From positions 1-38,184 of the forward strand of contig QNYK01000082.1 of the NCBI GenBank assembly GCA_003973385.1: a stretch of 38,184 bases of DNA, written 5' to 3'. Positions 16,811 through 26,129 of this stretch are shown piece after piece (positions within the stretch are counted from its first letter, which is position 1; each line of letters opens with the position of its first letter). Source of the stretch: Bacillota bacterium (lineage in GTDB: Bacteria; Planctomycetota; UBA8108; UBA1146). The notes under the pieces were generated by a model. The model saw only the letters and a program-made list of their open reading frames with translations. It was not told the DNA's origin and searched no databases. The translations under genes were made by a program, and so were the position numbers.

Positions 16811-19800
16811 CTACACTTGAGCGGGTTTTTCGTCGATTCCTCGGCCCGAATCCTCCTCTGGACTCTTCAAAACCAGGGTCAGGACCGCCGGCAGCACCAC
16901 CAGCGTCATCAGGGTCGAGGCAGCGAGACCGCCGACGATCGCCTTGCCGAGGGTGTTGAACTGGGGGCCGGTCAACATCTCGGTTCCGTAAGCCATCGGA
17001 ACCAGTCCCAGGATCGTCGTCAGGGCAGTGATGAGAATCGGGCGAAATCTATCGGAGGCACCCAGTCGAATCGCATTCGATGGCGTCTCTCCTTCATCGA
17101 TCCTTCGCCTCACCTGATCGATGAGAACGATGCCATTGTTGACGACAATTCCGCACAGCAGGATCAACCCCACCGCCGCAGGTGTATCCAGCGCATCCCC
17201 CTGGAGCCATAGCGACCAGATCACTCCCGGAACAGCCAGCAAGACCGTGATCATCAATATCAATGGAGTACGTAACGATTCGAAGAGGCAGGCGAGTACC
17301 AGGTAAACCAGAAAAATCGAGAGATACAGACCTTCGCTGAAGGAACCCTGGTTGCGCCAACGACCGGACCAGCCCTCTCCCAGGTCCCAGCTGTACCCCA
17401 CCGGCATCGGATAAGATGCGAGTGATTGCTCGAGACGCTGCTGAATCTCGTCCTTGACCGCAACATCGTATTGAACTGAAACGGAGATCGAACTTCGTCG
17501 ATTGTCGCGCCGAGGCCTGCTCGGAGCCTCGACCTTCGCAAGGCTTCCGATCTCTTCTATGGGAAGTTCCAGGTCATCTCTGAGGGGAAACCGCATGAAT
17601 TTCAATTCCTCCACCGAGTCCGTCTCTTCCTCAGCGAGACCGAGGGTGATATCCAGATCTCCTGACCGGGTTCGCAACTGACTGAGTCGGTTTCCGGAGA
17701 AAGCAGCACTGATACTGCGAGCCACAGTGGCCCCGGAAACCTGTAACCTCCCCAGTAAATCCTCATCCGGTTTGAGGTGCAGTTCGTCCACTTCTTCGCG
17801 GCGAGAGATCTCCGCATCGATCACTCCCTCGACACCCTTCAGATATTGCGCCACCTTGTCGCCAAGATCTTGCAGTAGAGCGCTGGAATCTCCTCGTAAC
17901 CTGACATTGAAGGATCCAGCAGTGGAATTGCCTCCGCCACCGTGACCTCCACCCCAGCCCCAGCCGTCGTCGGTGCGGATCCGGATGCCGGGAACCTTCG
18001 GCAGTACAGAATTCAATCTCCCCCGCAACGCCGTGATGTAATCCTCGGTCGCCAGCTCCGCGGGCGGATAGATACGGGTCATCGCATACCCATCGGTGTA
18101 CCAGGAATAGATGTCGCTCTCTCCAATGATGTCCCGCTTTGAATCGAGCAGAGTCTCGATTTCGGTGACCACCTTTTCCATCTCTCTGAAATCGAGGCCC
18201 TCCTCGGGCCGATAGGAGATATTTGCGTAGTTCGACTTCCAATCTGCATCGGAGAGATCCATCCGAAATCCATTATCGAATGGAATCATGACGCTGAAGG
18301 TCGCTGCGATCGCCAGCAGTATGGTGACAACGCGGTGCTTCATTGCAGACACGAGTAACCGCTCGTATCCGCCCCGAAGGGCCAGGAACCACGACGAGAG
18401 ACCCGGGTCTCCGCCAGAGTAGATCCGCGCGGCGACCATCGGAACGAGGGTCAGGGAGACGAACAAACTGGCAGCGATGGTCAATGAGATCACCAAGCCT
18501 ACGCTGCTCAATGCATCTGAAAACCCATTCCTCTCCGAGATGAACACCGGCAGGAACACCACCATCGTGGTGAGAGTTGCGGCAAAAACCGGCGTCGCCA
18601 CCTCCATCGTCCCTTTCGTGGCTGCCGTGACAGGATCATCACCCAGACCCGCTCGACGAACGATGGACTCGACCACAACAACTGCAGTGTCCACCAGCAT
18701 TCCGACTCCGAGCATCAGAGCCATGATGGTGATGATGTTCAGTTCCTTATCCAGAAGATGCAGCACAGCCAGCGCTGAGAGAACCGAGATGGGTATCGCC
18801 ATTCCCACCAGTAACGTCGCCGAGAAGCGCCTCAGGAACAGGAACAGGATCGCGAGTGCCATGCCACCCCCGATTAAACCCGCGTCACGAAGCCGCTCCA
18901 GCGAACTGACGATCATCTGACCCTGGTCTTGCCAGACAAGCAGGTTGATTCCCGCCAGTTGTGGATCATGGGAGATCCTCTCCACTTCGGCTCTCACCAT
19001 GCGACACACCTCGACGGTGTTTGCTCCCGACTCCTGGGAGATCTCCAGTGAGACGGCGTAGGAGCCGTTGAGATGGCGTCCCCATCGTAGGTCTCCCTCT
19101 TCCTTTTCGATGGTCGCCACCTGCCCCAGACGCAAGCCGTTGGCATTGATGGGAAGTTGGTGAAGCGCCTCGACATCCGGGAGAGCATTGATGAGCCGTA
19201 AGCGACGCACTTTTCCGTCACTCCAGATCCTGCCAATCGTGATGTCGATGTTGGCGTTCCTGATCGCCTGGGATACACGTCCGAGAGTCAATCCATGGCG
19301 CTCCAGGTCCCCCTTCGTGAAGGTGATTTTCACCTCCTGAGGAGTCACGCCATCGAGTTCCACCTGGCCAACGCCATCCAGTCGTTCGAGCGGCCTCTGG
19401 ATCCGGTTGACCAGCAGTTCATAATTTTCCGAGAGGTCTACACCGACAGCACTGATGCGAGCTTCCATGATGGCATCGCCATCAGCGCCCCAACCGCCGG
19501 TTCTGATCTGCACACGCTCGATGTCTTCGACGGGGAGTTGGTCCATCGCCCGTGCGATCCGCTCACGAACCTCGACTTTCACGGCATCAAGGTCCTCACC
19601 ATAATCGAATCGTAATGTCACCCTTGCGTTGTTCTCCCGCGATTCGCTGTTGATCCCCCGGAGCCCGCGAAGAGTTGCGAGGGCCTCCTCGAGAGGGAGC
19701 ACGACCTCGTTCTCCACCTGAATCGGCGAAGCGTTGGGGTAGGGAACCATGACGTTGATACTCGTCCTCCCGAACTCGGGAGTCGCGCTGAGGGGTATCC

Positions 19801-19894
19801 GTTGTACGGACATGATTCCACCCAGCAGCAGCAGGATGTGCAGGGTCAATGTGGTGATGGGTCGGTCGAGGCAGAACTGTACAAAGGCCTTCAA
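16811..19894 (-). CDS. RND efflux pump permease, second of a tandem pair
   Basis: A 1027-residue RND-superfamily (AcrB/MdtC-like) inner-membrane transporter driven by proton flow. The expected 12-helix plan is visible: first helix at about residues 13-32 (TLTLHILLLLGGIMS), a large periplasmic loop, a helix block around 330-560, a second large loop and a second block around 840-1010. The helix-4 motif is LGVGMLVDTAVVVVES, with D402 kept but Thr at the next position, where AcrB has a second Asp. The second loop carries a Gly-rich insertion (WGWGGGHGGGGN). The frame is open far upstream, but the TTG at 19894, overlapping the stop of the previous pump (TTGA) and preceded by AAGGAG, gives the normal family length. 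Substrate cannot be predicted. Confidence 0.9.
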   Translation of the reverse strand: MKAFVQFCLDRPITTLTLHILLLLGGIMSVQRIPLSATPEFGRTSINVMVPYPNASPIQVENEVVLPLEEALATLRGLRGINSESRENNARVTLRFDYGEDLDAVKVEVRERIARAMDQLPVEDIERVQIRTGGWGADGDAIMEARISAVGVDLSENYELLVNRIQRPLERLDGVGQVELDGVTPQEVKITFTKGDLERHGLTLGRVSQAIRNANIDITIGRIWSDGKVRRLRLINALPDVEALHQLPINANGLRLGQVATIEKEEGDLRWGRHLNGSYAVSLEISQESGANTVEVCRMVRAEVERISHDPQLAGINLLVWQDQGQMIVSSLERLRDAGLIGGGMALAILFLFLRRFSATLLVGMAIPISVLSALAVLHLLDKELNIITIMALMLGVGMLVDTAVVVVESIVRRAGLGDDPVTAATKGTMEVATPVFAATLTTMVVFLPVFISERNGFSDALSSVGLVISLTIAASLFVSLTLVPMVAARIYSGGDPGLSSWFLALRGGYERLLVSAMKHRVVTILLAIAATFSVMIPFDNGFRMDLSDADWKSNYANISYRPEEGLDFREMEKVVTEIETLLDSKRDIIGESDIYSWYTDGYAMTRIYPPAELATEDYITALRGRLNSVLPKVPGIRIRTDDGWGWGGGHGGGGNSTAGSFNVRLRGDSSALLQDLGDKVAQYLKGVEGVIDAEISRREEVDELHLKPDEDLLGRLQVSGATVARSISAAFSGNRLSQLRTRSGDLDITLGLAEEETDSVEELKFMRFPLRDDLELPIEEIGSLAKVEAPSRPRRDNRRSSISVSVQYDVAVKDEIQQRLEQSLASYPMPVGYSWDLGEGWSGRWRNQGSFSEGLYLSIFLVYLVLACLFESLRTPLILMITVLLAVPGVIWSLWLQGDALDTPAAVGLILLCGIVVNNGIVLIDQVRRRIDEGETPSNAIRLGASDRFRPILITALTTILGLVPMAYGTEMLTGPQFNTLGKAIVGGLAASTLMTLVVLPAVLTLVLKSPEEDSGRGIDEKPAQV

Positions 19895-22800
19895 ACTGAC
19901 TCTCCTTCGCGTCCAGATCGATCCAGCAGTCGATAGCCGGCTGGAATCACCACCAGGGTCATCATCGTGGCTGCCGCCAGTCCCCAGACCACCGTGATGG
20001 CTAACGGCTTGCGCAACTCTGCTCCGGGACCGATGCCAAGCGCAAGCGGGAGCAACCCCAGAATGGTCGTGGCACTGGTGATGAGGATCGGACGAAGTCG
20101 CTCGATCCCAGCAGTGCGCACGGCAGTTGTTGCATCGAGATTCTGATTCTTCAATTGCTGGATTCTGGCGACATAGATGATGCCGTTGTTGACGACGATG
20201 CCGCACAGAAGAATCACCCCGATCATCGACAATACTCCGAGCGGGATTCCCGTGAAGAACATGGCGAAGATGGCACCACAGATGCCAAGGGGTACGGTCA
20301 GGATCACGATGAAGGGCAGTTTCAACGATTCAAAGGTGCTGGCCAGGACCAGATATACGATGAACACAGCCAGCGCCAGTGCCTGGAGCAAACCCTCCAG
20401 CGACTCCTTCATCTCCTGGTTCTGGCCCGACATCCTGGCCGAAGATGTAGGAGGCAAACCTCGACTCTGCAGCACCTGTTCCGCTCGTCGCGTTGCGGTT
20501 CCCAGATCGATGCCGTCGGTTCTCGCCGTCACCATCACCGACCGTTCGCCTCCGACTCGCCTGATCTCTACAGGTCCCAGCGCCTGCTCCAGACGACCCA
20601 GAGAGGCAACCCTCAGCGGAGCAACGAAATTGTCTCCGGCAACAGTCACCGACTCCATCTCTGCGTCCTTTATCGTCTTCTCGAGTGCTCCCCTCAACCG
20701 GACCCTGATATCGATCGGTTTCTCGGCAAACCTGTACTGCGTGGCGACTTCACCGATGCCCTTGGCTCGCAAACCATTGGCTATCTGCTCCAGAGAGAGG
20801 CCATAAGCCGAGATTCGAACGGGGTCGAGCCGGACATGAACCTCGGGAACCTGATCGGCAACCTGCGCCTGAACATCGAGCAGACCAGGAACCAATTTCA
20901 ATCGGTCTTCGATGTTCCGAGCAGAGGCTCTCAGCGTATCCAGGTCATCATCGAATACCTCGACCTCGATGGGTGCTCTGAAAGTGAACAAGGATGGTCG
21001 CCCCAACGAATAGGGGCAGTCGGGGACCTTGTCAAACTCGTCGATGATGCGATCGATGACCAGAGCCTCGTCGGCTCGGGTCGCTTCCGGATCGAGGGTG
21101 ACTCCGATCCTCGCGATATGTTCTCTTCGATCGCCCGATTTCACCTCTCCCAGTACCGGTGCATCTCCGACGATGGAAGTGCTCATCGCGATGGGAAGTC
21201 CCTCGTCTCGTAGTCGGTCGATGGCGATCTCGAGGGAAGCCACCTTGCGGTCGGTCTCCTCCAGAGGAGTACCCTCGGTCAGTTCGATATCGAAGTAGAA
21301 CTGCCCCTGGAACAGGTCAGGAACCAGCTCCGATCCGAGGTCCGCGGCCCTGGGGAGCACGGCAGCGCACAGCACCAGTGCCATCACCGGCGGAACCCAG
21401 GACACGGCCAGGACATGGTCGAGGACACGGGCATAGAGGTTCTGTGCATGAGTCATGGCGAGGTTGAATACATTGGAAATGGGGCTCAGGATCTTCTCGA
21501 TACCTCGAAAAATCCTCGCCAGTTTCCCCTCCGATGGGCTGGAGCCATTTGCGATGATGGTCGGGATCACGGTGACAGCAACGAAGAGGCTCGCGAGCAA
21601 CGAGTAGGTCACGGTCAGCGCCTGATCCCTGAAGATCTCGCCACCGATTCCCTGGACGAAGATCAATGGCAGAAACACGGCGATGGTCGTGAGTGTCGAG
21701 GCGATGATGCCCCCCATCACCTGGCCTGTCCCCTGTGTGACCGCTTTTCTCGTCTCCACCCCTTCGTCCTTCAGGCGCTGGATCGATTCCAGTACGACCA
21801 CGCTGTTGTCGACGAGCATTCCGATCCCCAGCGCCAGACCACCCAGTGAAAGCACATTGATGCTGACATCGGTCAATTCCATCATCAGGAATGTGACCGC
21901 TACCGAGATGGGAATGGATAGTGCGATGGTGAGAGTGCTGAGAAGGTTTCGCAGGAACAGGAATAACACCAGCGCAGCCAGCATCGCTCCGACCATGGCA
22001 GTCGACTTCACACTCGCGATGGAGTCCTCGATGAATTGTGCCTGGTCATAGAGCACCTCGATATGGCACCCCTTGAGACTTCGATCCTGTTCGATCGGGC
22101 CCAGACGATCCCGGACTCCCTTCGCCACCGACACGCTATTGGCGTCCCCCTCCTTGTAGATGTCAATCTGTACAGCAGGGCGACCGTTGACTCGTACCAG
22201 GATCTCGTCATCTTTCGGCACGATGGCTACTGATCCGATGTCCCTGACCCTCAGTGTGCCGGCGTTACCATGTCTGACGATCACATTCTCGATGTCCTCG
22301 ATCGATTCGAACTCTCTCACGGTACGGAGGCGATAGGCGGTTTGCTGATCACGGATTTCGCCACCGGAGCGGTTCACATTTTCCTGGGCTATCCTCTGGG
22401 CAACCTCCTCGACCGATAGGGACAGCACATCGAGGCGTCTGGAATCGAGATCGACCAGTACCTCATCCTCGGCTCCACCGACGACGCGAGCCGCTGCAAC
22501 ACCGTTGAGAGTCTCCAGTGTTCGCTTGACCTTCAGTTCGGCCAGCTTTCTGAGGTCGGGCACGGTGCGTGATCCGGTCAATGCCAGCCGCATCATCGGA
22601 TCGAGGGAGGGGTCGAATCGGTAGACCAGAGGTGATCTCGCGTCGTCTGGTAGATTGACCAGATCCAGTTTTTCACGCACATCGAGACTCGCCCGTTGCA
22701 TGTCGGTGTCCCAGCTGAACTCCAGCACGACCTCGGACACTCCTGCGCGCGAATTGCTGACATACCTACGCAAGCCCTGGGCAACTCCAACCACATCCTC

Positions 22801-23004
22801 GATCGGTTCCGTGACCAGTTGCTCCACTTCCTGCGGCGATGCATCGGGCAATTCGGTCTGGACGGTGAGTGTCGGGTAGGTGATATCGGGCAGCAGTTCG
22901 ATGGGAAGTCGACCGAGCGAGAGGGCCCCGAAGGTGAACGCAGCGATCGTGATCATTCCGACCGTCACCGGTCTCTGGATGATCCCTTTCAGCCAGTTCT
23001 CCAT
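19891..23004 (-). CDS. RND efflux pump permease, first of a tandem pair
   Basis: A 1037-residue RND-superfamily transporter of the hydrophobe/amphiphile-efflux type. It starts MENWLKGIIQRPVTVGMITI, a typical first helix, and has the porter-domain segment PDITYPTLTVQTELPDASPQ. The helix-4 motif is ALGIGMLVDNSVVVLESI, with D399 and Asn400 in place of the Asp pair of AcrB. GGAG (about 23010) precedes the ATG, 25 bases after the adaptor gene. The stop overlaps the start of the second pump, so the two are probably made in fixed ratio, as in MdtB-MdtC type heteromeric pumps. No TolC-type outer-membrane factor is in the window. Confidence 0.92.
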   Translation of the reverse strand: MENWLKGIIQRPVTVGMITIAAFTFGALSLGRLPIELLPDITYPTLTVQTELPDASPQEVEQLVTEPIEDVVGVAQGLRRYVSNSRAGVSEVVLEFSWDTDMQRASLDVREKLDLVNLPDDARSPLVYRFDPSLDPMMRLALTGSRTVPDLRKLAELKVKRTLETLNGVAAARVVGGAEDEVLVDLDSRRLDVLSLSVEEVAQRIAQENVNRSGGEIRDQQTAYRLRTVREFESIEDIENVIVRHGNAGTLRVRDIGSVAIVPKDDEILVRVNGRPAVQIDIYKEGDANSVSVAKGVRDRLGPIEQDRSLKGCHIEVLYDQAQFIEDSIASVKSTAMVGAMLAALVLFLFLRNLLSTLTIALSIPISVAVTFLMMELTDVSINVLSLGGLALGIGMLVDNSVVVLESIQRLKDEGVETRKAVTQGTGQVMGGIIASTLTTIAVFLPLIFVQGIGGEIFRDQALTVTYSLLASLFVAVTVIPTIIANGSSPSEGKLARIFRGIEKILSPISNVFNLAMTHAQNLYARVLDHVLAVSWVPPVMALVLCAAVLPRAADLGSELVPDLFQGQFYFDIELTEGTPLEETDRKVASLEIAIDRLRDEGLPIAMSTSIVGDAPVLGEVKSGDRREHIARIGVTLDPEATRADEALVIDRIIDEFDKVPDCPYSLGRPSLFTFRAPIEVEVFDDDLDTLRASARNIEDRLKLVPGLLDVQAQVADQVPEVHVRLDPVRISAYGLSLEQIANGLRAKGIGEVATQYRFAEKPIDIRVRLRGALEKTIKDAEMESVTVAGDNFVAPLRVASLGRLEQALGPVEIRRVGGERSVMVTARTDGIDLGTATRRAEQVLQSRGLPPTSSARMSGQNQEMKESLEGLLQALALAVFIVYLVLASTFESLKLPFIVILTVPLGICGAIFAMFFTGIPLGVLSMIGVILLCGIVVNNGIIYVARIQQLKNQNLDATTAVRTAGIERLRPILITSATTILGLLPLALGIGPGAELRKPLAITVVWGLAAATMMTLVVIPAGYRLLDRSGREGESV

Positions 23005-23029
23005 CGATCACTCCTCAACACGGGTGAAA

Positions 23030-24430
23030 TCAACCTCCGGAGGTGCTGCTTCCCGAGCCACGGTTGTGCGTCGGAGGATTGCCGTGACCAGAGGCTGCTC
23101 CTGCGGGAGTATCGGTGCGAGTTCCAGTCGAAGTTCCTGCCGGCAAGTTTGATGGCTTACCAGCACCGCGACGACGAAGGTCGCCCGTTTCACTCATAGG
23201 CTTTTGATTTCTTTCGGTGCTATAATTCTGGATCGCCGCGGATCCAGCGTCTTGTCTCTCGACGGTGAGGGAATCGACATGAACCGGGATCTCGCGGTAG
23301 ACGCTGACGCGACTGCGATCTTGCAGATCGGCCACTCCCTGCACCACAACTCGATCTCCCAGACCGAGGCCCTCTTCGCAGACGACGATCGACTCGTTCT
23401 CGAAGCCGGTCACGATCTCGATTTCCTGAACCGTCTCACCATCCTCGAGCAAACGGAAAACACGCGCCCTGCCGTCGCTGGTCACGACGGCCTTTCTTGG
23501 CACGATGATGCAGTTCTCGAGGACTCTCGTGATGATATCGATGTGGGCAAAGGAACCGGGACGAAGCGTCACTCCTGCACCCGGGAAACTGGTCAGCACT
23601 TCCACCGTCAGGCTCTCTCGATCCACTACAGGACTGATCCTCTCGACCGTTCCTTCGGAGAGTACTGGCCCATCACTGTCTGATCTCAACACGCAGCGCT
23701 GACCCAGTTCAATATCTCCCACCTCGCTCTCGGGCAGGTACAGTCGCACTCTCAGCGGCTCGAAGTCAGCGAAGGCGAACAATTCGTCCCCCACACGGAC
23801 ATATTGCCCCGGCTCCACCCTTCTACGGATGATGATGCCATCGAAGAGAGCAATCGGTTGCGAGTGGCCGAGATCGAGCAGTGCACGAGCGTGGTTCGCC
23901 TGAGATTTCTGAAGAGCAAAACGAGAGTCTTCCAGTTCCTGGTTGGTGACGCCTCGGATCTCGGAGAGACCCTCGAGGCGATCGAGGCTCGCCCTCGCCT
24001 GCTGCATCTCGATACGCGCCAGATTCTCGGAGATCTTCAACTCTTGCTGATCGATCGCACACAGCGTTGTGCCCTTGGAGACGCTCTGGCCCTCCTCGAC
24101 ATTGACCATATCGACACTGCCTTCGACTCGCGACAGCAGCGAGACCTGCCGCTCCGGCTCCAGGATCCCGCTGCCTCTGACCCGCTCGCGGATCACAGCG
24201 AGCAGTGATGATGTCACCTCGACTGGCACCACGTCGTTGTCGGTCGCATCGATGTCGCCGTACTGGAATCTGCCCATCGACCGGCCCGATCGATTTCCCT
24301 GGGAACTGTTTGACCAGCCTGGGGTCTCCGTACTGGAAGCGGAAAACATGCTGGAAAACATGCTGTGGGCGAACCAGCCGATGCAAAGCAGCGCGACGAT
24401 GGCCAGGAGTTGTGGCAACCAGCGATTCAA
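23030..24430 (-). CDS. RND periplasmic adaptor (membrane fusion) protein
   Basis: A 466-residue adaptor that links the RND pump to an outer-membrane channel. It has an N-terminal anchor helix (residues 6-30), a split lipoyl domain (SRVEGSVDMVNVEEGQSVSK with the later GIIIRRRVEPGQYVRVGDEL), an alpha-hairpin between the halves (about 130-190), and beta-barrel and membrane-proximal domains (PRKAVVTSDGRARVFRLLED). The last 75 or so residues are an unusual hydrophilic tail rich in Gly, Ser, Thr and Pro, ending SGSSTSGG, with no domain I recognise. The start overlaps the DUF971 stop by four bases, so it is translationally coupled to that gene. Confidence 0.9.
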   Translation of the reverse strand: MNRWLPQLLAIVALLCIGWFAHSMFSSMFSASSTETPGWSNSSQGNRSGRSMGRFQYGDIDATDNDVVPVEVTSSLLAVIRERVRGSGILEPERQVSLLSRVEGSVDMVNVEEGQSVSKGTTLCAIDQQELKISENLARIEMQQARASLDRLEGLSEIRGVTNQELEDSRFALQKSQANHARALLDLGHSQPIALFDGIIIRRRVEPGQYVRVGDELFAFADFEPLRVRLYLPESEVGDIELGQRCVLRSDSDGPVLSEGTVERISPVVDRESLTVEVLTSFPGAGVTLRPGSFAHIDIITRVLENCIIVPRKAVVTSDGRARVFRLLEDGETVQEIEIVTGFENESIVVCEEGLGLGDRVVVQGVADLQDRSRVSVYREIPVHVDSLTVERQDAGSAAIQNYSTERNQKPMSETGDLRRRGAGKPSNLPAGTSTGTRTDTPAGAASGHGNPPTHNRGSGSSTSGG

Positions 24431-24759
24431 GAACTGCTCCCATCACAATCGGGGCACGGGCAGGTACCACGGAGCCGTTCCAGCGTCCATATTCCCGTGC
24501 GATGGCCATCTGAAAAGGCCAGGTTCAAACCATATCTACCCGTGCGCTCGAATCCGGTGAGGTGAAGATCTGCAGGCAGTGTCGCAGGATCGAGAATCGG
24601 CGCTCTCGACCACTCGTCGATGCAGGCGGCGCACTCACAGCTTTCTCTGAGAGAACGGTCGGAATAGAGGCTTTCATGCCCATCTCCCCACACGATCAAC
24701 AGGGTGGCCGGTTTCAGCAGTTCCACTTCATCCGCACGAATCCTGGCAGAATTATCCAA
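24427..24759 (-). CDS. DUF971 (gamma-butyrobetaine hydroxylase N-terminal-like) zinc protein
   Basis: A 110-residue protein of the DUF971/GBBH-like N-terminal family, a small domain that in the eukaryotic hydroxylase binds a structural zinc ion with a CxCxxC cluster and a His. Here CECAAC gives C41, C43 and C46 and DGHRTG gives H86, in matching positions. The family core WGDGHESLYSDRSLRESC is clear. The C-terminus has a second CxCxxC, CPCPDC (C100, C102, C105). Translation probably starts at TTG with AGGAGG four bases upstream. It is the first gene of the efflux operon and overlaps the adaptor start. Its role beside a pump is unknown. Confidence 0.8.
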   Translation of the reverse strand: MDNSARIRADEVELLKPATLLIVWGDGHESLYSDRSLRESCECAACIDEWSRAPILDPATLPADLHLTGFERTGRYGLNLAFSDGHRTGIWTLERLRGTCPCPDCDGSSS

Positions 24760-24783
24760 ATGGCCTCCTCAGGATCCGCAGAC

Positions 24784-24809
24784 ATACCAGATTGTACCTC
24801 TGCTGGTAT
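24784..24809 (-). promoter_or_regulatory. Palindrome overlapping a -10-like element before the efflux operon
   Basis: ATACCAG (24784-24790) and CTGGTAT (24803-24809) form a perfect seven-base inverted repeat with a 12-base spacer. On the minus strand the spacer contains TACAAT (24796-24791), a good -10 hexamer, 32 bases before the TTG start of the DUF971 gene; no good -35 is seen. This is where a repressor of a pump operon would bind. In the + direction five Ts follow, so a small terminator is the alternative. Confidence 0.4.
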
Positions 24810-25060
24810 TTTTCCACACTGCATCCTGGACAGGTAACTGAACTGCTATGGAGTCGCCCTCGGAAGGCGTGAGCCCCCTCCGGAAATGGGTCGATCCCGG
24901 AGAGGGCCGATTTGGAAGGCACTATCAAGGTTTTTCCCGTCCGTGGATCCGGGAAAAAAGGTGGGCCGAAGAGAGGTACGCCGCGTCAACTTAGGGGAAA
25001 AACCACTCCACGGGTTCGACAACTCCCCAACTCTCTCCGGCCGTCGAACCGTCGCTAAAC

Positions 25061-25096
25061 ATACTTTGCACAGTATAAAATGTAAAGTATATTTTT
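25061..25096 (+). promoter_or_regulatory. AT-rich hairpin and promoter element upstream of hemF
   Basis: ATACTTTGCA (25061-25070) pairs with TGTAAAGTAT (25081-25090), including one G-T pair, around a ten-base loop, and ATTTTT follows. The same bases hold a good sigma-70-type promoter: TTGCAC (25066-25071), 16 bases, TATATT (25088-25093). Transcription would begin near 25100, leaving a leader of about 109 bases before hemF. The stretch stands out as AT-rich in GC-rich surroundings. An operator over the hemF promoter and an intrinsic terminator are both possible readings. Confidence 0.5.
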
Positions 25097-25208
25097 CCCC
25101 CGGACGCTAACTTCTCTTTCTCACTGATGTTGCGCGAATCGCTGCCCCCCGACTCCGAGTCACTTGCCTGGCCCCTGGTGCTGTCGGAGACTCCTGGCCG
25201 GAGGCACC

Positions 25209-26120
25209 TTGGATCCCGAACAACCCGGTTTCTTTCAGAGCTGGTTGATCCAGTTGCAGCAGCAGATTTGCTCGGCCCTCGAGGCCGAGGATGGCGCGGC
25301 ACGATTTGTCTCCTCCACCTGGCAACGAGAAGAAGGCGGCGGCGGTAACAGCCAACTGCTTCGAGATGGGGCCCTCTTCGAGCAGGCCGGCGTCAACTAT
25401 TCCCATGTGCTCGGAGAGTCGCTGCCAGAGAGTGCCACTGCTGTCCGCACTGATCTGGCCGGACGAGGCTTCGAGGCGATGGGACTGTCTCTGGTGCTGC
25501 ATCCTCGAAATCCCTATATCCCGACCACACACATGAATGTGCGCCTGTTTCATGCCCACGCAGAAGGCCAGCCAGCGATCTGGTGGTTCGGAGGTGGCTA
25601 TGATCTGACGCCTTGTTATCCGTTCCTCGAAGATGCGGTGCACTGGCATCAAACCGCCAGAGCAGCGCTCGACCGACATGGCAGCGACTATTACCCCAGG
25701 TACAAGCAATGGTGCGACCGTTACTTCTTCTTGCCCCATCGCGACGAGACGAGAGGAGTCGGGGGTATCTTCTTTGACGATCTGAACGACGGTGGCTTCG
25801 ATCACTCTCTCGCCATCGTGCAGTCGGTCGGGAATTCCTTTCTCGAAGGCTATCTTCCCATCGTCGAGCGCCGCAGAGACCACCCCCACGGCGAACGCGA
25901 GCGGCAGTTCCAGCTCTATCGGCGTGGCCGCTATGTCGAGTTCAACCTGCTATTCGACCGGGGCACCCTGTTTGGCATCCAGTCCGGCGGACGCACCGAG
26001 GCGATCCTGATGTCGTTACCTCCGCAGGTGCGATGGCATTGCGGCTGGAACCCGGAATCCGGATCTGAAGAGGCCAAACTGGCCGATTTCCTCAGGCCAA
26101 GAGACTACCTGGAGGTCTGA
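25209..26120 (+). CDS. hemF: Oxygen-dependent coproporphyrinogen III oxidase
   Basis: A 303-residue HemF, which oxidatively decarboxylates coproporphyrinogen III to protoporphyrinogen IX in haem synthesis, using oxygen and no metal or flavin. The sequence is collinear with the E. coli enzyme throughout: [50 protein letters not shown] with conserved His residues, [51 protein letters not shown] and [19 protein letters not shown]. The frame is open to 25164, but GGAGG at 25200-25204 places the start at the TTG at 25209, which also matches family length. It is expected in a cell that makes haem under aerobic conditions. Confidence 0.96.
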   Translation: MDPEQPGFFQSWLIQLQQQICSALEAEDGAARFVSSTWQREEGGGGNSQLLRDGALFEQAGVNYSHVLGESLPESATAVRTDLAGRGFEAMGLSLVLHPRNPYIPTTHMNVRLFHAHAEGQPAIWWFGGGYDLTPCYPFLEDAVHWHQTARAALDRHGSDYYPRYKQWCDRYFFLPHRDETRGVGGIFFDDLNDGGFDHSLAIVQSVGNSFLEGYLPIVERRRDHPHGERERQFQLYRRGRYVEFNLLFDRGTLFGIQSGGRTEAILMSLPPQVRWHCGWNPESGSEEAKLADFLRPRDYLEV

Positions 26121-26129
26121 CTTCCAGAG

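Larger units (their letters stand above)
24760..25208. other. 449-base divergent gap between the efflux operon and hemF
   Basis: No gene is supported here. Beside the palindrome at 24784-24809 and the AT-rich element at 25061-25096, there is an imperfect GC-rich inverted repeat near 24873-24906 (CCCTCCGG against CCGGAGAGGG). The promoters of two divergent transcripts should lie here. I recognise no known riboswitch. Confidence 0.5.

Noticed and set aside
19895-20206. A 104-residue N-terminal extension of the second RND pump
   Set aside because: It overlaps the end of the first pump, has His/Arg-rich nonsense composition, and the TTG at 19894 with AAGGAG gives the normal family length.
20155-21213. 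A 352-residue open frame antisense to the first RND pump
   Set aside because: Low-complexity His/Gln/Arg-rich composition typical of antisense frames; the RND protein on the other strand is certain.
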